A stretch of 64,000 nucleotides of DNA from a virus. Positions within the stretch are counted from its first letter, which is position 1; each line of letters opens with the position of its first letter. The DNA lies in IMG/VR virus record IMGVR_UViG_3300015171_000002, positions 1 to 64,000 of that record; one strand, written 5' to 3'. Of the stretch, positions 28,401 through 35,977 are shown piece by piece. The notes beneath the pieces are model-generated. The model searched no databases. It was given only the letters and a program-made list of their open reading frames with translations, and was not told the DNA's origin. The position numbers were made by a program, and so were the translations under genes.

Positions 28401-28674
28401 TGTTGGTACTTTAGGTAGTGGTGATGGATTTGTAAATTGTTTGGGATTATGGCCTTATAATGAAAATGTAGTTTATGTTTTAGGAAATCAAGATGGCTTT
28501 AATAACGGAGATGGTTCTATTTTATACTCAGAAGATGGTGGCGTTACTTTTATAGATAAAATTGGCAATTGGACTACTACATTTGGAGCAAAAACACAAC
28601 CAGGATGGAAGGATAGTCCGGCTAATGTTCACAATGCTAGAGTAATGATAGTTCCGGTATGGTTGGCTTATTAA
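25417..28674 (+). CDS. Large tail-tip protein with PKD-like and Asp-box propeller domains
   Basis: 1085 residues. N-terminal ~150 residues are tail-hub-like beta structure; ~165-245 has a PKD/Ig-like pattern (FSATGSYTVDGSTISSYSWN ... GMYVVRCAVTASNGKTAVSY); ~250-620 is a mixed hub region; ~625-660 is a Cys/Pro-rich hinge (DCTDCVPPKPCDC and CDGCPPP); the rest (~665-1085) is a beta-propeller with Asp-box motifs such as LYVSGNGGVTF, LLYTSDAGATW and ILYSEDGGVTF, as in sialidase/sortilin folds. It probably combines hub and glycan-binding functions. Confidence 0.65.
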   Translation: MTVLTPTQLTTVRDTNGQYTNLYLTKFEPRILMQAQINDANIVKGAQVITFNNVITGSYTNLAAGQSVYIGSSQGGNDIGRVRLRSVTSTTLTVAVDDAIFYANGQYITVREFYEIWPVFPFASLNTGTLVPTIYKDWDITYSDQNVNFDPIIIMGPDFAGFYDTLTGNAFYGSNIFFSATGSYTVDGSTISSYSWNFPTACTITGSTSGTPGNVQFTAPGMYVVRCAVTASNGKTAVSYRHIALLNRHFGPIDSSVTSSYEEIADWEFGQISTDHINGAIANISVRNRADEFKDGDLVIIFREDYYSNMLQSFGGYPGRENILFVGYVDKADTTYDTFISKTDFILKGSAAYLQNKEMFSVQIQDTQGTPSDWRYIKNTTIQKALIHYVRWHSTLLNVKDFNKLTNTSQGDYHEDVILFQKGEILSNLTSFMQGKLFGFISSDRQGEFFTEIDLQMIVTGSRPASIMTFQEGDWLGDTKISEIVEQPVSNVLLGGVAYDPTTTYYITGVPLLSRAPGQWQTYVGKSQNVSGITLSSLGQTEINQISGLYYAKVNNESPDLQLDLSYNMLNIDMYPQSFYDFNISGTAVVYRGFNWKPKRLIPRKETIKLDKFVLRQIITFETETSGPPGDSVIIPTSVPNGDCTDCVPPKPCDCVTNPSCDGCPPPVGVGDKNTVYVVTQALIGRSRDFLNSSPTWSAVPTSGVSGIFRDFILDPWNPVNGAFLVTSTGIWMSTDLNSASTWTQILASGSGYPNWNTGGSVTIAQCFRIVATIQNQNLFYAMLSDGSSNVVIAVIQISGGIVTIYCNQTGIDAALGGSASVAFSISQNKGYQPIPYPNQANSSGNVYFGGLGKQLYVSGNGGVTFTPRAIQATTDFYAPLDIQVPYVYGSSDDGLIYVGGGRSSTTEAYILKSSSKFSTYGNNISPTTVHGSYPDGVGCEDGISKSNRNMVAHAQDGNKMYILGTQSRDSRGYEEPHLLYTSDAGATWTLKHSFVGTLGSGDGFVNCLGLWPYNENVVYVLGNQDGFNNGDGSILYSEDGGVTFIDKIGNWTTTFGAKTQPGWKDSPANVHNARVMIVPVWLAY

Positions 28675-28675
28675 A

Positions 28676-30100
28676 ATGACTAGTGAAACACTTCGACTAA
28701 AACAATTAATTGGAAAATTGATAGATACCAAACAAGATCGTCAAGAATTTATTGGTGGTTTGTTAGGAACATATGTTAATGGTGTGGCAACGGTTAGAGT
28801 ACCGAGTCAGCCGGGATATGTTTATGTTCGAATAAATGGTAGTTATAGTGAAGTTGTTCCAGCCGTAAACGGAGTTGTAGCAGAAGTTTTCGACTTAAAA
28901 GTACTTATTTATATTCCACCAGAAAATCCAGGAATTTATGCTATTAAGGGTAGAGACTTAAATCAGTATAGTTCTTTTGGTGGTAGTAGTGGTGGTGGTG
29001 GAAGTGCTTATTTACCACATCACGGCGATACACATAGTTTCGGAAATGGTGTAGACCCTGTATTTATTTACAAACGTCAGATGATGCAACCTTTAGGTAT
29101 TCATCCGACAGTACCTATTTCTAATCATTTATATGTTGAGCCAGATTTTTATATTTGGCAAAACCAAATAAAATATTTCTATGGAGCTAATACAGCCAAT
29201 TTAACCGCCGCCAAACCCACGAATGGTACAAGCGGAAGATATCTAACAATTTATCTAAATGGAGCAACAAATACTTTAGCTTATCTTACCGGTACTGATT
29301 TTACTATTTGGCCGTTTCCAGCTACCGGAACATTAAATACAATTATTGCGCCGTTAGTAAGTATAGGAATTCCTTTAGGCGCGGTAATTCTAACGAGTGG
29401 AAGTTCTACTTTCGATTGGCCGGTATTAAAGGATATTAGAAGTTTTTTAGATGGTGGTGGAAGTTCAACTCTAATCCATCCATTAGACCCCAGTGGTGGA
29501 TATCATACCGGAACTTTACCAGGACGATATATAATTGTAAATGATCCCGGAAATTATTATACCGGAACAGTAAATGTCGATCAAGCCCTTCAAGAAGTTG
29601 GAGTAAGAATTGGTGCCTTTACTGGAACATACCAAGTATTAGGAACGGGTATAGCCGGTAGACTAGCTGAGTGGACGAATATAAATACTATTCGAGAAAC
29701 CACAATAATAAAATCGGGTATTGGAATAATTACATTCAATGCAACATCTAATTTAACTCTTACATTAGATGGAACAATGGAAATAGACCCTACAGCCACA
29801 AATGGTCAAGCACTTATTTATAATAGTTCACTAAATAAATGGGCCGGTGGAGATGTAAGTGCTGGTGGTGGTACAAGTTCTGGACATGATCACGGCGTTA
29901 CTAGAATAAATGCCATTTCAGGTTCATTATCTTTACCATTACTCGATTTCGCACAATCAATAGAATATGTTTCATTTAACGGTTTCTTAATAGATGCTGT
30001 TACATATTCAATTAGTAGTGGTTCAGATTACATAGTTCTAGATTCTCCACTAAATACTAATGGTGTTTTTATGGTTGGATATCAGGTATTAAATATATAG
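28676..30100 (+). CDS. Baseplate/tail-fibre anchor protein
   Basis: 474 residues. N-terminal ~95 residues look like an OB-like domain of baseplate proteins (LLGTYVNGVATVRVPSQPGY, AEVFDLKVLIYIPPENPGIY). A GGSSGGGGS linker and HHGDTHSFGNGVDP follow, then fibre-like beta sheets; the HTGTLPGRYIIVND part and the last ~75 residues (GHDHGVTRINAISGSLSLPL) may trimerise. Presumably joins the tail tip to the receptor-binding proteins that follow. Confidence 0.55.
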   Translation: MTSETLRLKQLIGKLIDTKQDRQEFIGGLLGTYVNGVATVRVPSQPGYVYVRINGSYSEVVPAVNGVVAEVFDLKVLIYIPPENPGIYAIKGRDLNQYSSFGGSSGGGGSAYLPHHGDTHSFGNGVDPVFIYKRQMMQPLGIHPTVPISNHLYVEPDFYIWQNQIKYFYGANTANLTAAKPTNGTSGRYLTIYLNGATNTLAYLTGTDFTIWPFPATGTLNTIIAPLVSIGIPLGAVILTSGSSTFDWPVLKDIRSFLDGGGSSTLIHPLDPSGGYHTGTLPGRYIIVNDPGNYYTGTVNVDQALQEVGVRIGAFTGTYQVLGTGIAGRLAEWTNINTIRETTIIKSGIGIITFNATSNLTLTLDGTMEIDPTATNGQALIYNSSLNKWAGGDVSAGGGTSSGHDHGVTRINAISGSLSLPLLDFAQSIEYVSFNGFLIDAVTYSISSGSDYIVLDSPLNTNGVFMVGYQVLNI

Positions 30101-30107
30101 GAATAAA

Positions 30108-30935
30108 ATGGGAAGTTCATTAAATAAAACAGAAGCAATAACGTTAGCTAATAAAGCTGGTGTAAATGTAAATGAAGGTGATGTAGTAGTCTTAGACTTA
30201 CTAAATGCATCTAGTTTTACTATTACTGGTAGTAGTCAATTAGCTACTCGAACAATAGGAGTAGTTTTAGATACTGGTGGAATTGTTACCGGCAGTAGTG
30301 GACTAATAGCTATAAATGGTTATGTTCCACAAATAAATTTATTAAGCGGAAGTTCAATCGGGCAAACAGTTGGTTTATCTAGCGTAGCCGGAAAAGCTAT
30401 GCCACATTCAAATATTTTAGTAGGAGATTTTGGACAAGTCTTATCAGCAGGAACAACACCGGACTGTATTTTATGGGGAAAAAGTGAATCATCATTTCCT
30501 CCTGTAGTAATAAAATATCAAGAAACAGCACAACCAACAATACCTAATCTTACCGGAACAATTGTAAATTTTGATACAAAGGTTACAGATACATATAATG
30601 CAGTAACAGTTGGGAGTAATTGGAAATTCGTGGTTCCTGTTACTGGATATTATTTCGTGGAAGCATCCTGTTTATTCAATAATACTATAAATTGGGCTTT
30701 AACAAAAACTGGATTATTAGATGTTTACAAAAATGATGTTCTAAATGCACATTTACAAAGAATAGATAATTTAGAAGCGGGTTCAAATTTATTCATGAAT
30801 TTAATTGGTTCAACGATCATTCAAGCAAATGCCGGAGATACAATTCAGATATATATTACTCAGCAAACAGGTGGTAATTTACAAATGAATGGTGACTCAA
30901 ATCATAATTATATAACAATATGTAAGGTAGCATAA
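30108..30935 (+). CDS. Receptor-binding fibre head 1, C1q-like C-terminus
   Basis: 275 residues. The first ~130 are shared with the next two genes (NKTEAITLANKAG, GVVLDTGGIVTGSSGLIAI, then GDFGQVLSAGTTPDCILWG). The C-terminal ~135 are a C1q/TNF-like jelly roll: KFVVPVTGYYFVEASC and ANAGDTIQIYITQ are its typical strands. Conserved N-terminal platform with a changed head domain is the usual design of exchangeable receptor-binding proteins. Confidence 0.7.
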   Translation: MGSSLNKTEAITLANKAGVNVNEGDVVVLDLLNASSFTITGSSQLATRTIGVVLDTGGIVTGSSGLIAINGYVPQINLLSGSSIGQTVGLSSVAGKAMPHSNILVGDFGQVLSAGTTPDCILWGKSESSFPPVVIKYQETAQPTIPNLTGTIVNFDTKVTDTYNAVTVGSNWKFVVPVTGYYFVEASCLFNNTINWALTKTGLLDVYKNDVLNAHLQRIDNLEAGSNLFMNLIGSTIIQANAGDTIQIYITQQTGGNLQMNGDSNHNYITICKVA

Positions 30936-30936
30936 A

Positions 30937-31740
30937 ATGGGAAATAGTATTAATCATACCGTAGCATTAAATCTAAAAAATAAAGGTAATACCAATGTTT
31001 CAAGGGGAGACGTTGTTATTATAGATAAAGCTAACGCAGATGCCTTTACCGTTACGGGTAGTCAGGGATATTCTAATTCAACTATTGGAGTAGTTTTAGA
31101 CCAAGTTGGTATTACTACTGGCTCATCGGGAATGGTAACTATTGAAGGATATTGCCCACAAGTTAATTTAATTTCTGGTTCAAATATCGGAGATACTATT
31201 TTCCTAAGTTCAGTTCAACAAAAGGCTCAATCACATTCAACTATTCTACCCGGAGATTTTGGTCAGGTTCTTTCGACTGGAACAACCCCCGATGTTATAT
31301 TATGGGGAAATTTCCAAAACGGCCAAGATTTCCTACAGAGTGTATATACTGGTTCAACAATATTAATGGGTTTAACAGGAACAGTTAATTATGTTGATGT
31401 AGATGCCACAAATGCGGCTATTACGTTTATACCGGCTAGTTCTGGTAAATATAAAGTTACATTTCAATTCAGTCATGGTCTAACAGATAATAACGGAACT
31501 TCTATTTATTTCAGATTAACAGATGGAGTTACTAATTCATGGGGAGTTTTTAGTAATTCTCATACAAATAGCTTTAGAGCCACTTCTATTACCATAAGTT
31601 ATGTCTTTAATTGGGTAGGTGGTGTATCCCAAAAAGTTAGATTACAAAAGTTAGTAGGTAGTGCAATAACTACTGCCAATGAAATAGATTCTGATGTACC
31701 TAATAATATTGGATTATATATGTTAGTTGAAAGATTATAA
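30937..31740 (+). CDS. Receptor-binding fibre head 2, paralogue
   Basis: 267 residues. The N-terminal platform is clearly paralogous to its two neighbours (GNSINHTVALNLKNKGNTNV, GVVLDQVGITTGSSGMVTIE, GDFGQVLSTGTTPDVILWG). The C-terminal jelly-roll domain differs: FIPASSGKYKVTFQFSHGL and SITISYVFNWVGGVSQKVRL. Overlaps the third paralogue by 1 nt (TAATG). Confidence 0.68.
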   Translation: MGNSINHTVALNLKNKGNTNVSRGDVVIIDKANADAFTVTGSQGYSNSTIGVVLDQVGITTGSSGMVTIEGYCPQVNLISGSNIGDTIFLSSVQQKAQSHSTILPGDFGQVLSTGTTPDVILWGNFQNGQDFLQSVYTGSTILMGLTGTVNYVDVDATNAAITFIPASSGKYKVTFQFSHGLTDNNGTSIYFRLTDGVTNSWGVFSNSHTNSFRATSITISYVFNWVGGVSQKVRLQKLVGSAITTANEIDSDVPNNIGLYMLVERL

Positions 31741-32600
31741 TGGGAACTTCACTTAATAAAACTCAATCTTTATATTTAAAAAATAATTCTGGACAAACTG
31801 TTACTAAGGGGGATACGGTTATTATTGATAGAAGTTTAGCCAGTTCGTTTACTTTAACTGGTTCAAGTGGATATACTCTTACACAAATTGGAGTAGTTTT
31901 AGATCAAACAAATGTGGCTAATGGAACATCTTGTCTGGTAGCCGTAGGTGGTTATGTGCCAGTTATTAATTTAATCTCTGGTTCAAATGTGGGAGATACA
32001 TTTGGCCTATCATCTGTAGTCAAAAAGGCCATTCCACATGCTAATATATTAGCGGGAGATTTTGGTCAGGTTTTATCTGCTGGAACAACTCCCGATGCTA
32101 ATTTATGGGGAGATATTGAAAGACGTGGAGAATTTGTTGGATGCGCCTATGGTTTAAATACCGGTTCTGTACCAACAAATACGGTTTATTATCCTCTAAA
32201 TTGGGTAAAAGATTTTGATACTCATAATGCTTTTCAAACTGGAAGTTCTTCTACTGTTATTGCAAATGCTAATAGATTTACTGCTCCAATATCAGGATAT
32301 TATGATATAAATTTTAATGTTCGATTTTTTAATTCATCTTGGACATTAGCATCTACCTGTCAAATATTCTGTTATATAAATGGCATAGCTGGTTCGGACT
32401 ATCATCAATTTGGCGAATTTGTAGCACAATCCGCTAACTCATTTGAAATTCAATGCGGTGGTAGCAAAACAGTCTTTTTAAATAAAGGTGATTTTATCAA
32501 TTTCGTTATTTTTCAAGTTTCAGGTTCGACTAAAGTTATACAGGGTAATGGTCATAATAATGGTGGTGATAGTTATTTCAGTATTATAAAGGTAGGTTAA
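31740..32600 (+). CDS. Receptor-binding fibre head 3, C1q-like C-terminus
   Basis: 286 residues, third member of the family: GTSLNKTQSLYLKNNSGQTV, GVVLDQTNVANGTSCLVAVG, GDFGQVLSAGTTPDANLWG, then a C1q-like head with FTAPISGYYDINFNVRFF and LNKGDFINFVIFQVSG. Three tandem copies suggest stepwise host-range expansion or mixed-fibre virions. Confidence 0.7.
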   Translation: MGTSLNKTQSLYLKNNSGQTVTKGDTVIIDRSLASSFTLTGSSGYTLTQIGVVLDQTNVANGTSCLVAVGGYVPVINLISGSNVGDTFGLSSVVKKAIPHANILAGDFGQVLSAGTTPDANLWGDIERRGEFVGCAYGLNTGSVPTNTVYYPLNWVKDFDTHNAFQTGSSSTVIANANRFTAPISGYYDINFNVRFFNSSWTLASTCQIFCYINGIAGSDYHQFGEFVAQSANSFEIQCGGSKTVFLNKGDFINFVIFQVSGSTKVIQGNGHNNGGDSYFSIIKVG

Positions 32601-32602
32601 TA

Positions 32603-34531
32603 ATGACAAGCAGATTGGGTATACATTCAATTCGACCAAATAAAGTACTTTCTTTTATTGCACAAGCAAAACTGAGAGGAGTTACATTTCCAGTTGTCAA
32701 AGCAGTAGATGATACCGGTACTTGTATCAAGGTAAAAGAAATAAGTCCAAATACTATCACTATTACAAGATTTGTAACTGATAATATTAGCCTACAAGGA
32801 TTAGAAAAATGGACAGTTCAAGATAGAATAAATATGGCTATCAGATTAATGGATTATTTATTTCTGAGATGTAAAGATTCAGCAGGAATAGACCATCCCG
32901 AAATTAGAGCAAATACTAATTTCTTTGAAATTATAAATGAAGCCGATCCTCGTGGTTTTTATGATTTTTATGGATTATTCTTAATTGAATTAGTAAAAGA
33001 AGCTAATAAACGAAATATAAAATTAGCACTTCCAGCTTTTAATGCTGGTACTCCTGAATGGGACGATATTGTAAAGATTGTAAATACTGGTTTATTTAAG
33101 CTGGTAAAAGATACTGGACATATCTTATCTATTCACGAAGGTGTTTTTGGAACTGACCAACCCATAGATTTATGGTATGGCGATTTAATTCCGGGTTCAC
33201 CTAAAGTAGATGGAGCAGGAGCTTTATGTTTTAGATATAAGTATTTATATTCACTTCTAGTACCTAGAAATGAAGTTGTACCAGTGGTAATATCAGAATT
33301 TTATGCGGGCGGCGGGTATACGTTGGCTCCCGATAAAGTAGTAGAAAGAATGAAATGGTATGATACGTTGGCTCAGAAAGATTCGTATGTTTTGGCGGTA
33401 TTACCGTTTACAATTGATCCTACACCGAATTGGAATAATGCTGATTATACTTATGCTTATGATGCTATTATAAATTATATGATGACACAATTGTCACCTC
33501 CAAACCCTACACCAAACCCTACACCGGTTCCGACTCCTATTCCAGTAACTAAAATGTTAGTTGGCGTTCATGGTAGAGCAAATGGTAGAATGGAACAATT
33601 AGATTTTCAGGCTGTTTCAACCAGTAAGGTAGAAGCAGTTAAATTACTTTCAACCGCCGACCCTCTAGATGTAGATACATTAAAACAAATAAAACCAGAT
33701 ATGTTTATTATGGTTAGATTATTTGTAGATTTTCAAAATGGACGTGTTCTAAATTCACAACAATTTGTGGATAGTATCAAAGATGATATGAAAAATTTCT
33801 ATAATAAAGGTGTTCGATATTTTGAAATTCATAATGAGCCAAATATTTATAGTGAAGGTTATAGTCATTCTTGGAAAAATGGAACAGATTTTACGGTTTG
33901 GTTCAATGAAGTTGTTAGAATTCTAAAAACTCTATATCCAGATACTAAACTAGGATTTCCTGGTATTTCTCCGGGTGCATCTATTCCAGATGTTAGAGCT
34001 GATGAATTACAATTTATAAAAGAATTGGGAAATATAAATGCTGATTGGGTAGGTGTTCATATGTATTGGCAGACACAACAAGAATTAGATACCATTAGTC
34101 AGAATATTTTACCTTATGCTCAAAAATTTAATTTGCCGTTTTATATTACAGAATTTAGTAATCCAAATACAGGTATTGACCGGACTACAAAAGCTAAACA
34201 ATATTTACAGTTCTATTCTAAGATTATCGCAAATGCAGCATTTAGTTTTGTAGTATCGGCTCCATCTGGTTTTGAAAGCGAGGTTTGGCGAACAGAAAAA
34301 AATGAAATGACGGTTATTCCGGTTATTATCGGAGAAAGAATAAGCACAATGGTAGGTAAAAAAGTAACGAATACAAATCCACTAAATCTAAGAAAAGGGC
34401 CTGGAACAAATTTTGAAGTTGTGGGAACAATTGCTGTTGGTAGTGTTTTTACAGCTTTAGAAGAGAGTAATGGTTGGATTAGACTAACTAGCGATTTATG
34501 GAGCAAGAAAGATTATTTGAAATTAGTTTAA
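32603..34531 (+). CDS. Two-barrel glycosidase-like protein with SH3b domain
   Basis: 642 residues: barrel one ~1-300 (FFEIINEADPRGFYDFYGLF with the NE pair typical of clan-A glycosidases, and VISEFYAGGG), a PNPTPNPTPVPTPIP linker ~303-318, barrel two ~320-565 (YFEIHNEPNIYSEGYSHSW, with NEP, and FYITEFSNPN), then a bacterial SH3 domain ~575-642 (LNLRKGPGTNFEVVGTIAVG). Both barrels keep acid residues at the ends of strands 4 and 7. It could be an endolysin, a virion-bound depolymerase, or a polysaccharide-degrading tail protein; no signal peptide is seen. Confidence 0.75.
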   Translation: MTSRLGIHSIRPNKVLSFIAQAKLRGVTFPVVKAVDDTGTCIKVKEISPNTITITRFVTDNISLQGLEKWTVQDRINMAIRLMDYLFLRCKDSAGIDHPEIRANTNFFEIINEADPRGFYDFYGLFLIELVKEANKRNIKLALPAFNAGTPEWDDIVKIVNTGLFKLVKDTGHILSIHEGVFGTDQPIDLWYGDLIPGSPKVDGAGALCFRYKYLYSLLVPRNEVVPVVISEFYAGGGYTLAPDKVVERMKWYDTLAQKDSYVLAVLPFTIDPTPNWNNADYTYAYDAIINYMMTQLSPPNPTPNPTPVPTPIPVTKMLVGVHGRANGRMEQLDFQAVSTSKVEAVKLLSTADPLDVDTLKQIKPDMFIMVRLFVDFQNGRVLNSQQFVDSIKDDMKNFYNKGVRYFEIHNEPNIYSEGYSHSWKNGTDFTVWFNEVVRILKTLYPDTKLGFPGISPGASIPDVRADELQFIKELGNINADWVGVHMYWQTQQELDTISQNILPYAQKFNLPFYITEFSNPNTGIDRTTKAKQYLQFYSKIIANAAFSFVVSAPSGFESEVWRTEKNEMTVIPVIIGERISTMVGKKVTNTNPLNLRKGPGTNFEVVGTIAVGSVFTALEESNGWIRLTSDLWSKKDYLKLV

Positions 34532-34540
34532 GGAAAAAGC

Positions 34541-34618
34541 ATGACACTTTACGTTTATGATGGTTCAACACAATCTAAAAGATTGATTTTCGGAGCAGGA
34601 ATTGTTTCAATTAGATAA
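34541..34618 (+). CDS. 25-residue ORF before a fibre-like gene, possible frameshifted N-terminus
   Basis: MTLYVYDGSTQSKRLIFGAG followed by IVSIR, with a good ribosome site (AAGGAAAAAGC). It ends in TAA inside the first codons of the next frame. The next gene has only a TTG start, so this may be the real N-terminus of that protein joined by a +1 slip near 34601, or an indel, or a separate leader peptide. Confidence 0.4.
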   Translation: MTLYVYDGSTQSKRLIFGAGIVSIR

Positions 34619-35105
34619 TATTGGAAATGCTACTTTGTTGCATGGATTGATTTTAGGTGGTTTAGTAACTAAATATAATAATATATCAACCGTTGGTAAT
34701 GGTGTACCATCAATTTTGACTACTGTTGATTTACTTACACAAGGAGCATCGATTGGTTCTACACTACTTTATGCCATTCCTGCTTCCGGTGGAGGATTAT
34801 ATAGAATACATTATTATTCTAAGGTAACGAGAGCTTCATCGGGAACATCTGGTCTTGGGCCATTACAAATAGTATTTACTGATAATTCAGATAGTACCGT
34901 TTTAACTACCACTTGTTTAGGACAAAACGGAAGTGGAGTAGCTACAACGAATGAAGGTGGTTTACCAACTACTACACAATATGTCGGAATGATAGAAATT
35001 TGGGCAAAATCATCTACTAATATTAATTATACTTTTCTTTATGCATCTTCTGGTATTACATCTATGCAATATGAACTTCATATCAAATTAGAATATGTGG
35101 GATAA
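34602..35105 (+). CDS. Beta-rich fibre/head-domain protein
   Basis: 167 residues from TTG 34602 (GGAG 6 nt upstream): LFQLDNIGNATLLHGLILGG then a jelly-roll-like part (GGGLYRIHYYSKVTRASSG, TTTQYVGMIEIWAKSSTNIN, MQYELHIKLEYVG) similar in style to the C1q-like heads at 30108-32600. Probably the last virion gene; the next transcript begins the replication module. See the overlapping 34541 frame for the start problem. Confidence 0.55.
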   Translation: MFQLDNIGNATLLHGLILGGLVTKYNNISTVGNGVPSILTTVDLLTQGASIGSTLLYAIPASGGGLYRIHYYSKVTRASSGTSGLGPLQIVFTDNSDSTVLTTTCLGQNGSGVATTNEGGLPTTTQYVGMIEIWAKSSTNINYTFLYASSGITSMQYELHIKLEYVG

Positions 35106-35107
35106 TT

Positions 35108-35152
35108 TAGTACAAAAGTACTATAGACAATTGAAAAAATAAGGAGTATAAT
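35108..35152 (+). promoter_or_regulatory. Palindrome-associated promoter, leaderless type
   Basis: TAGTAC-AAAA-GTACTA at 35108-35123, -35 TAGACA 35124-35129 directly adjacent, 17 bp, TATAAT 35147-35152. ATG of the next small gene begins 6 nt after the -10, so its first base is the expected transcription start. First of twelve such sites and the border between virion genes and replication genes. Confidence 0.8.
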
Positions 35153-35158
35153 TATAAA

Positions 35159-35326
35159 ATGGAAAATATTATATTAAATCGAATCGTTGAATTAAAAAAT
35201 GAACGACAGGCTATTATTACGAACGCAGATAAAACCATTTTTGCTATAGATGTTACTATTTGCGAATTACAACATTTATTAGATTTAACGAAATCTGAAA
35301 CTATACCCACTGAAACAAGTACTTAA
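35159..35326 (+). CDS. 55-residue protein, probably leaderless
   Basis: MENIILNRIVELKNERQAII then TNADKTIFAIDVTICELQHL and an acidic Thr-rich end; predicted helical hairpin. ATG 35159 lies at the predicted +1 of the promoter just upstream; AAGGAG at 35141 would be available only to a longer transcript. The stop TAA lies inside the next palindrome. A small, early regulator-like protein is possible but not shown. Confidence 0.6.
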   Translation: MENIILNRIVELKNERQAIITNADKTIFAIDVTICELQHLLDLTKSETIPTETST

Positions 35327-35361
35327 GTACTATTGTTTCAATAAATTTCCTATGCTAACAT
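35317..35361 (+). promoter_or_regulatory. Palindrome-associated promoter
   Basis: AAGTAC-TTAA-GTACTA at 35317-35332 (one mismatch in the left arm), TTGTTT 35333-35338, 17 bp, TAACAT 35356-35361. Drives the helicase/primase operon, whose first gene has a strong ribosome site AGGAGGT. Confidence 0.6.
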
Positions 35362-35383
35362 AAGCATCAGGAGGTAATAAAAA

Positions 35384-35968
35384 ATGACAGAAATTGAAAC
35401 AAACAATCTGACACCATCACAACTGGTTGTCAGATTGTTGGCTTTGGAAAAAGAAGTAGAATTACAGCGGGAAGAATTAGATGTTCTCCGTGAAAAGAGA
35501 CGCAAGATAGCTAAAAAAGAATTTACTGATACTGATAAACTCACTGAAATGAAAACCATTTTCTTGCGGAGTGAGCCACATAACCGACAAGACCCTTTTA
35601 GTAATTGGGAATTAGTTTTTTGGGCATCTTATTTATTATCTAATACCAGTCGTAGAGAAAAATTAGATAGCATTGGAGAAGTTGCTAAACGAGGACATAA
35701 GATTCAAAAAATAGTTGAATTTTATATTGCTGGTTTGAAAAGAATGTATCCAGATGAATTACCACAAACACTAGATGCAAAAGCTAGATCACAGGTAAAG
35801 AATTTCTTAGAATATGTCCTACTAACACATGAAACACTTCCTACTAAAAATGGGCCTGTTCCTATGGGGTTCTATATTGCTATCAGTGATTGGAGTGTTA
35901 CACAATTTAGTAGTAAAGTAGCATCTTGGAATCAATCTCATCAAATCGAAGATCGTCCACCAAAGTAA
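35384..35968 (+). CDS. Replication-module protein, unrecognised
   Basis: 194 residues, an N-terminal coiled coil (LVVRLLALEKEVELQREELD then VLREKRRKIAKKEF) followed by a helical domain (FSNWELVFWASYLLSNTSRR ... KIVEFYIAGLKRMYPDELPQ). First gene of the helicase-primase operon; a helicase loader or replisome accessory role is possible by position only. Confidence 0.55.
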   Translation: MTEIETNNLTPSQLVVRLLALEKEVELQREELDVLREKRRKIAKKEFTDTDKLTEMKTIFLRSEPHNRQDPFSNWELVFWASYLLSNTSRREKLDSIGEVAKRGHKIQKIVEFYIAGLKRMYPDELPQTLDAKARSQVKNFLEYVLLTHETLPTKNGPVPMGFYIAISDWSVTQFSSKVASWNQSHQIEDRPPK

Positions 35969-35977
35969 AGGATAATC

